NCBI GenBank assembly: GCA_963576725.1
Contig: OY755243.1
Span: 36,245,846 to 36,309,845, forward strand
From: Azorinus chamasolen
Lineage: Eukaryota; Mollusca; Bivalvia; Cardiida; Solecurtidae
Length of the DNA stretch: 64,000 nucleotides
Direction of reading: 5' to 3'
In this document: piece after piece, positions 21,179 to 31,056 of the stretch
Layout of the letters: each line of letters starts with the position of its first letter
Position numbering within the stretch: position 1 is the first letter of the stretch
Notes under the pieces: generated by a model
What the model was told of the DNA's origin: nothing
Seen by the model: the letters and a program-made list of their open reading frames with translations, nothing else
Databases searched by the model: none
Program-made: the position numbers and the translations under genes

Positions 21179-21961
21179 AGCCGGATTTTTCAAGAAAAAT
21201 CTCGGCTTATAGTTTGGTGAAAACCGGTTGGGCGGGTGGCGTGCTGTCGTTAACAAAACTTTATCATTGCTAATAACTTCTGAATTACTTAAGCTAGACA
21301 ATTCATATTTGGTATGCAGTTAGCTTGGGTGAAGGCCTTTCACTTGATATAAGAATATATGAAATCAGGTCAAGGTCACTATTTCCAAAACATTGCTGTT
21401 TTTAACGAACTTTAACATTGCTATAACTTCTGAACTTCAAATGCTAGGCAATTCATCTTTGGTATTCAGATGGTTTGGTAAAGGCCTTTCAGTTGAATTA
21501 AGGATTATTTGAAATTAGGTCATGGTCAAGGTCACTATTTTGATAAGTTGGCCATCATTGAAAAACTTCAACATTTTGTCCTAACTTCTGAACCACAGCC
21601 TTTCAGTTGATACAATGATATATGTATAATGAAATTGGGTCAAGGTTAGGTCAAGGTCAAGTTCACTATTTTGAAAACTTGGCTGTAATTAATAAACTTT
21701 AACATTTTGCTATAACTTCTGATCCATGAATGCTAGGCAATTCACCTTTGGTGTTCAGATAGCTTTGATAAGGACCTTACAGATGACATAAAGATACCTG
21801 AAATCAGGTCAAGGTCACTATTTGAAAACTTGGCTGTTATAACATCTGAACTACATTTATGCTATCTGTGACAATTTATATTTGGTATGCAGATAGCTTG
21901 GGTGAAGGTCTTTCAGTTGAAAAATCCAGCTTTAATGCAGTTTCAGCATTTTTTGCTTATT
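21179..21961 (+). mobile_element. Tailed repeat T2, copy 2, with intact 5' end
   Basis: Starts AGCCGGATTTTTCAAG with a hairpin (CCGGATTTTT/AAAAATCTCGG) and contains GGTTGGGCGGGTGGCG. Internal tandem units resemble copy 1 with GGTCAAGGTCACTAT. Near the end AAAATCCAGC mirrors the 5' stem. The last elements are a small hairpin (TGCAGTTTCAGCA) and TTTTTGCTTATTG. Confidence 0.75.
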
Positions 21962-21962
21962 G

Positions 21963-22250
21963 TTTATATACGCCCGTCTTCAGACGGGACGGGACGTATT
22001 ATGTCGTGACGCTCTCAGTCGAGCTGTCCGTCAGTCCGTCCGTGGAATTTTTCTTGTCCGCTCACTAACTCAAACAAATTCAATCCAATCCTTTTCAAAT
22101 TTTGTCAGCATATAATTATATTACCATATTGTCTCGTTCAAGTTCGATAACGAGCAAGATTGCCCCAGTCACTCCAGAATTTAATGTTTAGCTTGCAGAG
22201 CAAATTCAAGTCGGCACAAAATGCCTCCTCTATTTATTGAAGAAAACAAA
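21963..22250 (+). repeat. Tailed repeat T5, 5' part
   Basis: TATATACGCCCGTC followed by TTCAGACGGGACGGGACGTA forms a 5' hairpin, then GTCCGTCAGTCCGTCCGTGG. It starts within a few bases of the T2 end, so the two lie head to tail. The 3' end is not recognised and the boundary is approximate. Confidence 0.55.
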
Positions 22251-22264
22251 TAAGCATTTTGTAT

Positions 22265-22342
22265 CAATACATCAAACAGTTTAGTTCATGAGGAGATGCA
22301 GAGTTACTGGGATTCTTGTCTGAATTCCAACTGTTTGCAAAG
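22265..22342. repeat. Family G hairpin core, diverged
   Basis: CAAACAGTTTAGTTCATGAGG and CTTGTCTGAATTCCAACTGTTTG around GCAGAGTTACTGGG. Confidence 0.6.
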
Positions 22343-22345
22343 GTA

Positions 22346-22602
22346 TTAACTCTTTACTCTACAGATATGCCATTGAAAACAGAGTAGACCCAGATCAGTT
22401 AGCTCCTGTAGGAACCGCCTGATCAGGGTCTGCTCTTTTTGCTTATAAATCCATGAATATTCATGTTAAAAAAATAATGATGTCCTGAATATTAATAGAT
22501 TAATTGTTATAATGGTACATGGACACTGATCATAAGGGTCCTACAGGAGATCCACTTTGTTTGCAAAGGCGTAGAAAGGCGTCTTTATTGAGTAAGAGTT
22601 AA
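22346..22602. repeat. Family B2 element
   Basis: TTAACTCTTTACTC start, GTAGACCCAGATCAGTTAGCTCC, tip TGTAGGAACC, GCCTGATCAGGGTCTGC. The right arm has AATATTCATG and a second B-type fragment (GGGTCCTACAGGAGATCC). Its last TTAA is shared with the following A copy. Confidence 0.75.
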
Positions 22603-22837
22603 CCCTTTCCTCCATAAATACGCCTTTCTACGCCTCTGTAAAAGTCACTTAATGAAACCATTATGATAAATAGAGCATTTGCTCCATAGGAGCAAAATTA
22701 ATGCTCTATTTATCACAATGGTTTCAAAACTACACAATTCTAAAAACATCCCTTTTCTCTAGTACACTATGCTCCTTTTGGGTAGATTTATTCAAAGAGG
22801 TTGGATCTAAAAAATAGTCTATGGAGGATTGGGTTAA
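22599..22837. repeat. Family A element, full length
   Basis: TTAACCCTTTCCTCC to ATGGAGGATTGGGTTAA. Stem GAAACCATTATGATAAATAG; tip GCTCCATAGGAGC. Confidence 0.9.
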
Positions 22838-23849
22838 GTTAATTTATAATCATACACACATGATTTTTTTGCATGAATATTCATGGAGTAAAGGGTTAAT
22901 TACTTATGTGTGTTATATGGCAAAGGTGAACATAGCACACTTCTTAGAAACCCTGGACCACATGTATTACACTGTACAAAAAATGTATGATTTGTTCAGC
23001 TTATTTTCATACTACCACTGTTACAACCTCTTCATTTACCTACAATCCAGTAGGTGTGTACATTAATTCATAGATACTTGAAAGTAGAATTTAAATGAGA
23101 TATGATATCGTGCATGAAGGTCATAATAATTACTCCCTGCTGTAAATTATCTGTCTTCAAATAAGGACAATGTAAACTGTTTATCCAGATCAGCTGTTTC
23201 ATTGAAGAGGAGGCATCAGTGTTTGTCGCTCTAGATAGTAGTTTGTCTCCATCTGCAACAGCATTGATCCTGATTATGTGTCATCAGGGCTGTAATTGAA
23301 ATATCTGGGTCTGCTCTGTTTCTGTAGAAAATTCTAATAGATCTGACATCAATAAATCATGTGTACATAATTATGCCATTATACAAAATTTATCCCAACT
23401 TATAAATATTCATGATTTCCTTACTCTTTGCACAATATGAACAGAATTCTGATTATGGATAGACACACAGTCACAAACCAATGAACCTAGATCACCCAAT
23501 TTTTTTTAATTTTTTTATTTTATTTATTTATTTTTATTATTTTATTTTTTAGGGGTGGGGGGTTGTTCTCCACTCTAGCAGAAATGAGCAATGTGTCTGA
23601 TCTGACAGAGGAATTCATTATTTGTCAAAAGTGATTGAAAGAAAGTTGAAACCAATGTACTTAATTTCAACTCTGGTGATGCACTATAATTATGTTAGAA
23701 AATAGAACAGTAGAGTTGTCAAGTATGTAGGCCAAAACCAAAAGTAAATTGTGCGCAAAACCTTTTGTGGAGAGCCCGGCTTAAATCCAGATATTGTATA
23801 AGGACTTACCACATTTACTCTAAGTATTGAGACAGACAGATTTAGGCAA
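22838..23849. other. Mostly unassigned; B2 end fragment and low-complexity run
   Basis: 22866-22899 is a B2 end (GAATATTCATGGAGTAAAGGG). 23501-23560 is a T-rich low-complexity run ending in AGGGGTGGGGGG. A 43-codon open stretch near 23170-23300 lacks a donor and is not called. Confidence 0.45.
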
Positions 23850-23920
23850 ACCATGCATACCCAGAACAAGCTGCTCCTGTAAGAGCCGTTTGATCAGGCT
23901 CTTCACTACTTGTTACTATG
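23850..23920. repeat. Family B fragment
   Basis: ACCCAGAACAAGCTGCTCCTG, TAAGAGCC, GTTTGATCAGGCTCTTC. Confidence 0.55.
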
Positions 23921-24119
23921 GCAGTCTAATTAACGTTATCAAAATGGTGCCAAACAAAGTTATTAAGTTTTACAATTTGATTGACAAGCATGCTTGGGCC
24001 AAAGTTGTGATATTGTATTATAAATAGTTTGAACTCAGATGTCATGACATTCCAGTAACTATTTGTCTAAATACCAGGATCTTGAACTATTTGAGAAATT
24101 TGAATGAGCATTTGTTGCA

Positions 24120-24355
24120 TTAACCCTTTCCCTGTTCTGCATATTGGCCAAATTTCAATACCTACTGAATATTCATTAACAAAATAGTTATAAAGAAATA
24201 TGGAAGGTGGAATATTGTAGGCATTTTAGAAAGCAAAGAAACAGATCTATCTGATTCTTTTAGCAAACAGAGCAGACCCTGATCAGACGGCTCCGATCTG
24301 GGTCGACTCTGTTTGCAAATGCATGAAAACACGTCTGTATGAGGGAAAGGGTTAA
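24120..24355. repeat. Family B element with hairpin tip deleted
   Basis: TTAACCCTTTCCCTGTTC to GAGGGAAAGGGTTAA. The stem runs GACCCTGATCAGACGGCTCC directly into GATCTGGGTCGAC, so the tip and inner right stem are missing while both arms are intact. Confidence 0.85.
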
Positions 24356-24362
24356 TCCCACA

Positions 24363-24639
24363 TTTAGCACTTTCCTTCATATACACGCCTTTTCCGACAT
24401 TTGCAAAAAGAATAGACCTTGATCAGATGACTCCTATAGGAGCCGTCTAATCAGGGTCTGCTGTGTTCGCTGATGGAATTTGAAAGACATGTTTCTTTAA
24501 TTTCTAAAATGGTTACAATTTTCCACCTTTCATCGTTTGTTATAACTGTTTTGTCAATGCATATTCATTATAACTGTTTTGTCCATGCATATTCTGTAGG
24601 TATCTATTTGAAATAAACACAGAACAGGGAAATGGTTAA
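24363..24639. repeat. Family B element, reverse orientation
   Basis: TTAGCACTTTCCTTC start, GACCTTGATCAGATGACTCC, tip TATAGGAGCC, GTCTAATCAGGGTCTGC, with TGCATATTCATTATAACTG and its neighbour partly duplicated in the right arm, end ACAGGGAAATGGTTAA. Confidence 0.8.
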
Positions 24640-24683
24640 CAGACAATCCGTCTCTAAGTTTACTGGTTTGTTGTAATGACAGA

Positions 24684-24896
24684 TTAACCCTTACAACGCT
24701 GATTTTTCAAATGGACTAATCCAAAATTCAAATAGGGCAAGCTCACAGTGAATATTTAGGGATTTTTCTAAAGAAACGTTTTATATGACAAACAGTGCAG
24801 ACCCTGATGAGAGGGCTCCTCTAGGAGCCCTCTCATCTGGGTCTACACTGTTTGGAAAGGACAAGTGTGACTCGTGTCCCACACTGTAAGGGTTAA
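24684..24896. repeat. Family E element, full length
   Basis: TTAACCCTTACAACGC to CTGTAAGGGTTAA. Stem CAGACCCTGATGAGAGGG, tip CTCCTCTAGGAG, right stem CCCTCTCATCTGGGTCTACA with the T-T mismatch. Confidence 0.9.
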
Positions 24897-24954
24897 GGAC
24901 AGGTCATCCTAGAAAATAACCTTAAGAATTAACCCTTTGAATGTGGTATTGAAT

Positions 24955-25017
24955 GTGGTATAGTGTGGTCACAACATAGGGTTTCGTGGCATATAGGGAT
25001 TGGTGGAGAAATGACGA
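24955..25017. repeat. Family H fragment
   Basis: GTGTGGTCACAACATAGGGTT and GGGATTGGTGGAGAAATGACG are right-arm pieces. Confidence 0.55.
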
Positions 25018-25290
25018 TTTTAGTATTTGAATACGTGCCTTTATCTGTAGCTCTGAAAATCACTTCAGGTTGGCAATTCTAATGAATACTCAGCAAAACT
25101 GGGGTTTGGAGAGAAATTTGTACAAAACAATAATGATGTTCTTTGGGTCTGCTTCTGGTTATGTATCCAGAGGGGAGGGGGTGGGATTGAAAGTGAAAGT
25201 AGAAACTTCCGATTTTGTTAAAAAGTGTCTATTGCCGAAACTATATGCTGTTGTATACATGTGAAAGCTGAAGGCTTTACAGGAAATAAT

Positions 25291-26360
25291 ATCTTGTATC
25301 TTCAGTTCTGCTCAGTACTAAGCATCACACCTCCTGTCTTCAGCTCTGCTCAGTTCTAATCCTCACACCTTGCACCTTCAGCTCTGCTCAGTACTAAGCA
25401 TCATGCCTTGTATTGTGTCTTCAACTCTGCTCAGTACTAAGCCTCACACCTTGTATCTTTAGCTCTTCTCAGTACAAAACCTCACACCTTGTATCATCAG
25501 CTCTGCTCAGTACTAAGCCTCACACCTCATGTATTCAGCTCTGCTCAGTTCTAAGCCTCACACATCATGTCTTCAGCTCTGCTCAGTACTAAGCCTCACA
25601 CATTGTATCTTCAGCTCTGCTCAGTACTAAGCCTCACACCTCATGTCTTCAGCTCTTCTCAGTACTAAGCCTCACACATTGTATCTTCAGCTCTGCTCAG
25701 TTCTAAGCCTCACACCTTGTATCTTCAGCTGTGCTCAATACTAAGCCTCACACATTGTATCTTCAGCTCTGCTCAGTTCTAAGCCTCACACCTCATATCA
25801 TCAGCTGTGCTCAGTACTAAGCCTCACACCTTGTATCTTCAGCTCTGCTCAGTACTAAGCCTCACACATTGTATCTTCAGTTCTGCTCAGTACTAAGCCT
25901 CACACATTGTATCTTCAGTTCTGCTCAGTACTAAGCCTCACACATTGTATCTTCAGCTCTGCTCAGTACTAAGCCTCACACCTCATGTCTTCAGCTCTTC
26001 TCAGTACTAAGCCTCACACATTGTATCTTCAGCTCTGCTCAGTTCTAAGCCTCACACCTTGTATCTTCAGCTGTGCTCAATACTAAGCCTCACACATTGT
26101 ATCTTCAGCTCTGCTCAGTTCTAAGCCTCACACCTCATATCATCAGCTGTGCTCAGTACTAAGCCTCACACCTTGTATCTTCAGCTCTGCTCAGTACTAA
26201 GCCTCACACACTGTATCTTCAGTTCTGCTCAGTACTAAGCCTCACACCTTGTATCTTCAGCTCTGCTCAGTTCTAAGCCTCACACCTCATGTCTTCAGCT
26301 CTGCTCAGTACTAAGCCTCACACCTTGTATCTTCAGCTCTGCTCAGTATTAAGTCTAACA
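25291..26360. repeat. 38-bp minisatellite, about 28 copies, with 342-bp higher-order period
   Basis: Unit: CTTCAGCTCTGCTCAGTACT followed by AAGCCTCACACCTTGTAT. Variants include CTCATGTCTTC, CTCATATCATC, GCTCAATAC and GCTCAGTTC. The order of variants from 25601 repeats from 25943, an offset of exactly nine units (342 bp). Confidence 0.92.
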
Positions 26361-26442
26361 TTATGACCCAAAGAGGATGACAACAAATTCCAAGACATGT
26401 TTGCATGATAGGCCAAACATTATGATGCCCATTCATATTTTT

Positions 26443-26998
26443 ATGCCCCCAAAGGCGGGCATTTAGTGATCGCATTGTCCGTCCTTCCGCCTGTCTGTCC
26501 GTCCGTCCGTCTGTCCGCACTCACCAATGGGTAGTTGTGTGACTTTTTCTAACTAGTCGCACAAGTAAAATCATTAACCTGGCCATCTCTTGTGACATTA
26601 ACCTGGCCATTTCTTGTGACATTAACCTGGCCAGTTGTGGGACATAGGGTTAGGGTTAGGGTTAGCTTCCAGATCATTCTTTTCCAAAGTTAGAGCCAAA
26701 AATAGTTTTTCTTGTGGGACTAGTCCCACAAGAAAAGATCAAAGGAAAAAGTCACACAACTACCCATTTGTTAGTGCGTCCGTCCGTCTGTCCGTCCGTC
26801 TGTCCTTCCATCCGTCCCAAATTCGTGTCCGGTCTGTAACTTCTTCATCTATCAGTGGATTTCAATATAACTTGCCACAAATGTTTACCAGACAGAGATG
26901 ATGTGTCGCGTTCAACTCCCTGGTCCATGGGTCAAAGGTCAAGGTCACAGGGTACAATTTTTGGGGGCATTTGTCACGTGACTGTGACATCTCTTGTT
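26443..26998 (+). mobile_element. Tailed repeat T3
   Basis: Starts ATGCCCCCAAAGGCGGGCAT (hairpin), followed by GTCCGTCCGTC runs. Near the 3' end are GGGTCAAAGGTCAAGGTCAC, then TTTTTGGGGGCAT mirroring the 5' stem, the hairpin GTCACGTGACTGTGAC, and ATCTCTTGTTT. A palindromic sequence (26525-26768) interrupts it. Confidence 0.75.
26525..26768. repeat. Palindromic insert within T3 carrying telomere-like repeats
   Basis: AATGGGTAGTTGTGTGACTT is mirrored by AAGTCACACAACTACCCATT. Between them CATTAACCTGGCCATCTCTTG repeats three times (26575-26635), then TAGGGTTAGGGTTAGGG at 26645-26665, and TTGTGGGACTAGTCCCACAA, a perfect inner palindrome, near 26711-26732. Confidence 0.7.
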
Positions 26999-27000
26999 TT

Positions 27001-27519
27001 TACAAAAATATTTAAAAACATTGGAGAATAGGGATTTTAAATACATGTACATGTATGTCTGAGCTTTTTTCTTGCCTTGTAAATATATATGCATTGGCAG
27101 ATCTTTAATTTTTGTCAATATCTATATAATGTTACACTCAGATTTTTGGTTTGTAAAAAAATGAAACCTTCTAATGCTTGATATTTTGAACAATGAAATC
27201 TATTTGGTATGAAGGTACTAGTACACTAATATCCGCTTTAAAAGGATTACTGGATTATAAAGTGTGAAAATATGTTTATTGGGTTATATAAATAGTAATG
27301 ACATAATTGACTAAAAGATTTTTGGATGTTTAGCTTGCTGATGACAATTTTTTAGTGATCCTTCTCTACTTTGGAAATTGTAGCTTACTTATAGCAACTT
27401 TTGAAGACAATTAAATCTTGACAGGACCATGATTGCCCATTCTGTTTTTTAGCATATTTTTCATTGATAGAAAATTTATCCAAATTCCAATTTCAATACC
27501 ACCTTTTTTCAGTTTCTTA
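27001..27519. other. No recognised gene or repeat
   Basis: AT-rich DNA with stops in all frames. Confidence 0.4.
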
Positions 27520-27748
27520 TTAACCCTTTCCTCCATAAATACGCCTTTCTACGTCACTGTAGAAGTCACCTGTTGAAACCATTGTGATAGATAGAGCATT
27601 TGCTCCTAAAGGAGCAAATGCTCTATTTATCACAATGGTTTCAAATTACAAAATTCTAAAAATTTCCTTTTCTCTAATTAATGCTCCTTTTGGGTAGATT
27701 TGTTCAAAGAGGTTGTATCTAAAAATAGCCTATGAGGGAATGGGTTAA
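27520..27748. repeat. Family A element, full length
   Basis: TTAACCCTTTCCTCC to GAGGGAATGGGTTAA. Stem GAAACCATTGTGATAGATAG; tip GCTCCTAAAGGAGC; the right stem is perfect. Confidence 0.9.
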
Positions 27749-27772
27749 GACATATTAAATAGAGTGTCAGAC

Positions 27773-27835
27773 AGCTTTGATCCAGATGAGATGTCTAGTA
27801 ACTCAGCTAAGGTCTTGTTCAAAATGGTGTTATGG
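27773..27835. repeat. Family G fragment
   Basis: CAGCTTTGATCCAGATGAGATG, TAGTAACTC, then a decayed right stem. Confidence 0.5.
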
Positions 27836-27869
27836 ATTTACCTGTAGTCCCCGGTAGTTTGCAAAAGGT

Positions 27870-28092
27870 TTCACCCATACTATATATATGCTGTATTTTC
27901 AAATGGACTATTCCAAACTTCAAACAGATAAAGCTTATGGTGAATATCTAGGGATTTTTCTAAAGAAAAGGGTTATATGATAAACAGTGCAGACACTGAT
28001 GAGAGGGCTCCTCTAGGAGCCCTCTCATCTGGGTCTACACTGTTTGCATTTAGGACATATTAGTGACTTGTGTCCGGCACTGTAAGGGTTAA
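27870..28092. repeat. Family E element
   Basis: TTTCAAATGGACTATTCC, CAGACACTGATGAGAGGG, tip CTCCTCTAGGAG, CCCTCTCATCTGGGTCTACA, and end CTGTAAGGGTTAA. Confidence 0.87.
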
Positions 28093-28307
28093 ACTTAAGC
28101 TGTATGGTGTGACATTTTTGTAGGTCATTTAAGTGGGTCACTGATAGCTGTCGTGATCAAATCAAACTGTAATATAGGTCGGCAGATAAATGTTGCCTTT
28201 TCTTATTCATTGTTATCTAACATAATACCTTCCATATTTGACATCACTATAACAAGGAGATTTTAATGTCTGCACATTCTGATTTCAGTTGTGTATAGAG
28301 GCATAAT

Positions 28308-28541
28308 TTAACCCTTCCCCTCATATAATTCTTTATATGCCTTTGCAAACAGATTAGATCCAGATCAGACGGCTCCTGTATTGGTTATACAGTTACAATA
28401 GATCTGACTTTTTAAGTTTCAACCAATACAAAAAAAATGATCTTTACATAATTATGCCGTTTTAAAAATTCTGCTAGTAAATTATCAGGACGTCATTATT
28501 TTTTACATGAATATTGAGCAGGTAAAGCGGCAAAGAGTTAA
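28308..28541. repeat. Family B2 element lacking the right stem
   Basis: TTAACCCTTCCCCTC start, GATCCAGATCAGACGGCTCC, TGTA, then directly TTGGTTATACAG; the right stem is absent. B2 right arm and AGAGTTAA end. Confidence 0.75.
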
Positions 28542-29454
28542 AACCCGGCATACTTTATGAATAATCATGTCATATCATAATTATTGACTGTATGAATATC
28601 ATGTAGCTGAATGTTTATAATAGAATCATGAAGTAAGAAAGTTTTACCATGCCAGGCAGAAACTATAGAAACATGTATATATAAAGCAAATCCTCATTAG
28701 AAGGTATCATTCTGGATTGGTCTGTCCGTCTATTGACACAAAATTTGTACCTCCTACCCCTCACAGGTTTATGTATTGATTTTGGTGAAATTTTGTACAC
28801 ATGTCACATAATTTTTATGATCTCTGCAAAAACCATCTTGTTTCGTCAATCTTTACACAACCCCTGGGCACTTATTATATTATAATGGGGTCGGGTCAAT
28901 TTAACCATAGGAACCTATTTCCTCAAAGGACATTAGTCACTTGTGTATTGCACTGAAATGCTTTATAATTTAGCTTTATGTATAGACATATGCATTTGAA
29001 AGTTGTAGGGACTGAACCAGACATTATTTTGGATTTGGAAATTTTTTGGTCCCCCATACCCGGGGACACTATTGGCTGGACCAAACCATAGAAAATCATT
29101 GAATATAATACCCATTTCTTCAAAAACTGTTACCTTTTGAATAGGCATGTTATATATATCCAAAATTTTAAGGGACTGGAGCAAAGATTGTAATTTGTTG
29201 GTTGTTAAGCTGCACCCTGTTACATTATCCTGACACATGATTGTCATCTAGTGTAAGCCTTTATGATAACCTTGTCAAATAGAAATAGTCAAGATGAGAG
29301 AAACTGAAAGGAGAATATGAGAAATGAAAATGAAAAAGACTTCATAGTCAGGAGGCACAATGCTATTTAAATAAACGGAGCTGAGCTTATAAACAAACAT
29401 TGTCTTGTGGTATGGACTGTTTACTCTCGTACAAAGTTTGTGCCTGGGGTGTGC
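28542..29454. other. Unassigned stretch with a decayed mollusc-type repeat
   Basis: 28705-28920 (GGTCTGTCCGTCTATTG, GAAATTTTGTACACATGTCAC) resembles the body of a tailed repeat with no recognisable ends. 28990-29200 has two related stretches (AGGGACTGAACCAGACATT and AAGGGACTGGAGCAAAGATTG). Overlapping minus-strand frames there (up to 94 codons) look repeat-derived. Confidence 0.45.
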
Positions 29455-29697
29455 TAACCTTTTACCTCATCAATATTCATTTAAGAAATAATGACATATT
29501 AGTTAACTGGGTGCTATTATAATGGCATATGAATGCAGGATCTTTTGGCCAGGACAGAAGCTGTAGGATCAGATCTATATTCAGTAAGCAGACAGAGCAG
29601 ACCCTGATCAGACAGCTAATGTATAGGAGCTGTGTGATCTGGGTCTACTCTATTTGCAAAGATGTGAAAAGGGTTTTTGTATCAGGTAAAGGGTAAA
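29455..29697. repeat. Family B2 element
   Basis: CTAACCTTTTACCTCATC start, AATATTCATTTAAG, GCAGACCCTGATCAGACAGC, a decayed tip TAATGTATAGGAGC, GTGTGATCTGGGTCTAC. Confidence 0.75.
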
Positions 29698-29745
29698 CTT
29701 ATTGTATGTACTGTTTACTCTTGAATAAAGTGCCTCGGGTGGGGC

Positions 29746-29955
29746 TTAACTCTTCTCATGCTAAGCGCGTTCTTGACCCGCATTTGCAAACAGCATGGAT
29801 TTTGATGAGGTGTTGACTAAGTCACTGTTGGTGTCTCATCAGGATTGACACTCGGTCAATAGTTTCTCAAAAGTTTGGTCCAATCGGAAGTCAGTGAAAA
29901 TTTCAACAAATCCGAGATTGAGCTGACATGATTTTTGCAGCTTGAGAAGGGTTAA
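29746..29955. repeat. Family G element, full length
   Basis: TTAACTCTTCTCATGC to GCTTGAGAAGGGTTAA with TTAA at both ends. Centre CAAACAGCATGGATTTTGATG and GTGTCTCATCAGGATTGACAC. This copy shows that family G also has piggyBac-like TTAA ends. Confidence 0.75.
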
Positions 29956-30241
29956 GATGGTAGATCATAGTTATAGTTTTGGGATGATTGTTTTCCTAAC
30001 ACTTGAAACACAAGGTGTTGGTATAACAGAGGTGGTCAGTCTGGGTTTTCCCAGGGTCAAGATGCTCTTACATTGAAAATGGATATGTTGGAAGTGAGTC
30101 TGGAGTCCCCTTCACTGTATGTGTGGCTGTAGATGAGAAGTATACTGATCTACCGTAATTACTGTATTTCTTTGCAGTTTGCACACATTAATTCTCTTTT
30201 GTAAAACAGAGTAATTCAATTTGCCACCAATTTGACTGACA
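29956..30241. other. Unassigned stretch with a doubtful exon-like signal
   Basis: GTTTTCCCAG near 30040-30050 followed by 13 open codons (GQDALTLKMDMLE) and GTGAGT. The acceptor is weak and two other frames are also open, so no exon is called. Confidence 0.25.
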
Positions 30242-30440
30242 TACAGCAAAATCTCTCTGTAACGGCCACTAAAGTACATCAAGTGTTAAAGGCAGGTGGC
30301 TGCTTAAAGCAATGTGAAAGTAAAACAGAACACTCCCACGAGTGTTCTGTTTTACTTTCACCTTGCTTTAAGCAGCCACCTGCCCGTAATACCAACTAAT
30401 TAACACAATTTAGTGGCCATTATAGAGAGGTTTTACTGTA
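30242..30440. mobile_element. Family C element, full length with TA ends
   Basis: TACAGCAAAATCTCTCTGTAAC to ATAGAGAGGTTTTACTGTA. Stem GGCAGGTGGCTGCTTAAAGC; tip ACTCCCACGAGTG, a decayed tip core. Confidence 0.88.
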
Positions 30441-30584
30441 GTAGCAACTAGTGTAGAACTGTTTCTTCAGGAGCCATTTGATCTGAATTTTTCTTTCCGA
30501 GTTCTTATTAGAGTATCTAAATCTCTTATTTCTCAGCCAATCCCTACCTTGTTGGTACCTATTGGAATTGTCTCAGACTAGATT

Positions 30585-31056
30585 TCAACCCTTTACTCCA
30601 TGAATATTCATGTAAGAAATAATGAGATCATTAAAATTGATTAGACTAGTTTTTATATTGGCACATGAACACAGGAAATTTTGATAACTAATGGCAGATA
30701 CTGTAGAATCATATCAATTTTCATGAGCAAACAGCAGACCCTGATCAGACAGCTTCTACAGGAGACATCTATCTGGGTCTGCTCTGTTAACCCATTCCCG
30801 CATATTGACGCCTTTTGACGATTCTGTAAAAGTCGCTTCGTGAAACCATCGTGATAAATAGAGCATTTGCTCCACAGGAGCAGAATGCTCTATTTACCAC
30901 AATGGTTTCAAAACTACACAATTCTGAAAATTTCCTGTTCTCTAGTTAATGCTCCTTTTTGGTAGATTTAATCAAAGAGGTTAGGTCTAAAAAATAGCCT
31001 AAGTGGGAATGGGTTAACAAAGGCATAGAAAGGGTTCAAAGGGAGTAACGAGTTAA
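30585..31056. repeat. Family B2 element interrupted by a family A element
   Basis: TCAACCCTTTACTCC, GAATATTCATG, CAGACCCTGATCAGACAGC, ATCTGGGTCTGCTCTG. The element then breaks at TTAA and resumes at 31018 with CAAAGGCATAGAAAGGGTTC to a TTAA end. Without the insert it reads in the usual B2 order. Confidence 0.87.
30787..31017. mobile_element. Family A element inserted in B2, flanked by TTAA on both sides
   Basis: TTAACCCATTCCCGC to GTGGGAATGGGTTAA. Tip GCTCCACAGGAGC. The host B2 sequence CTCTGTTTGCAAAGGC found elsewhere becomes CTCTG-TTAA-insert-TTAA-CAAAGGC here, so one TTAA was duplicated on insertion. Confidence 0.92.

Noticed and set aside
23165..23300. 43-codon open stretch (CKLFIQISCFIEEEASVF)
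   Set aside because: No splice donor, and its edges contain B/G-type hairpin remnants (ATCCAGATCAGC, CATCAGGG).
25291..26360. CRISPR-like regular repeats
   Set aside because: Units are head to tail without unique spacers, in a eukaryotic context; this is a minisatellite.
30040..30110. Exon-like GQDALTLKMDMLE between a weak acceptor and GTGAGT
   Set aside because: Weak pyrimidine tract, two other open frames, and the phase does not connect to the 34727 exon.
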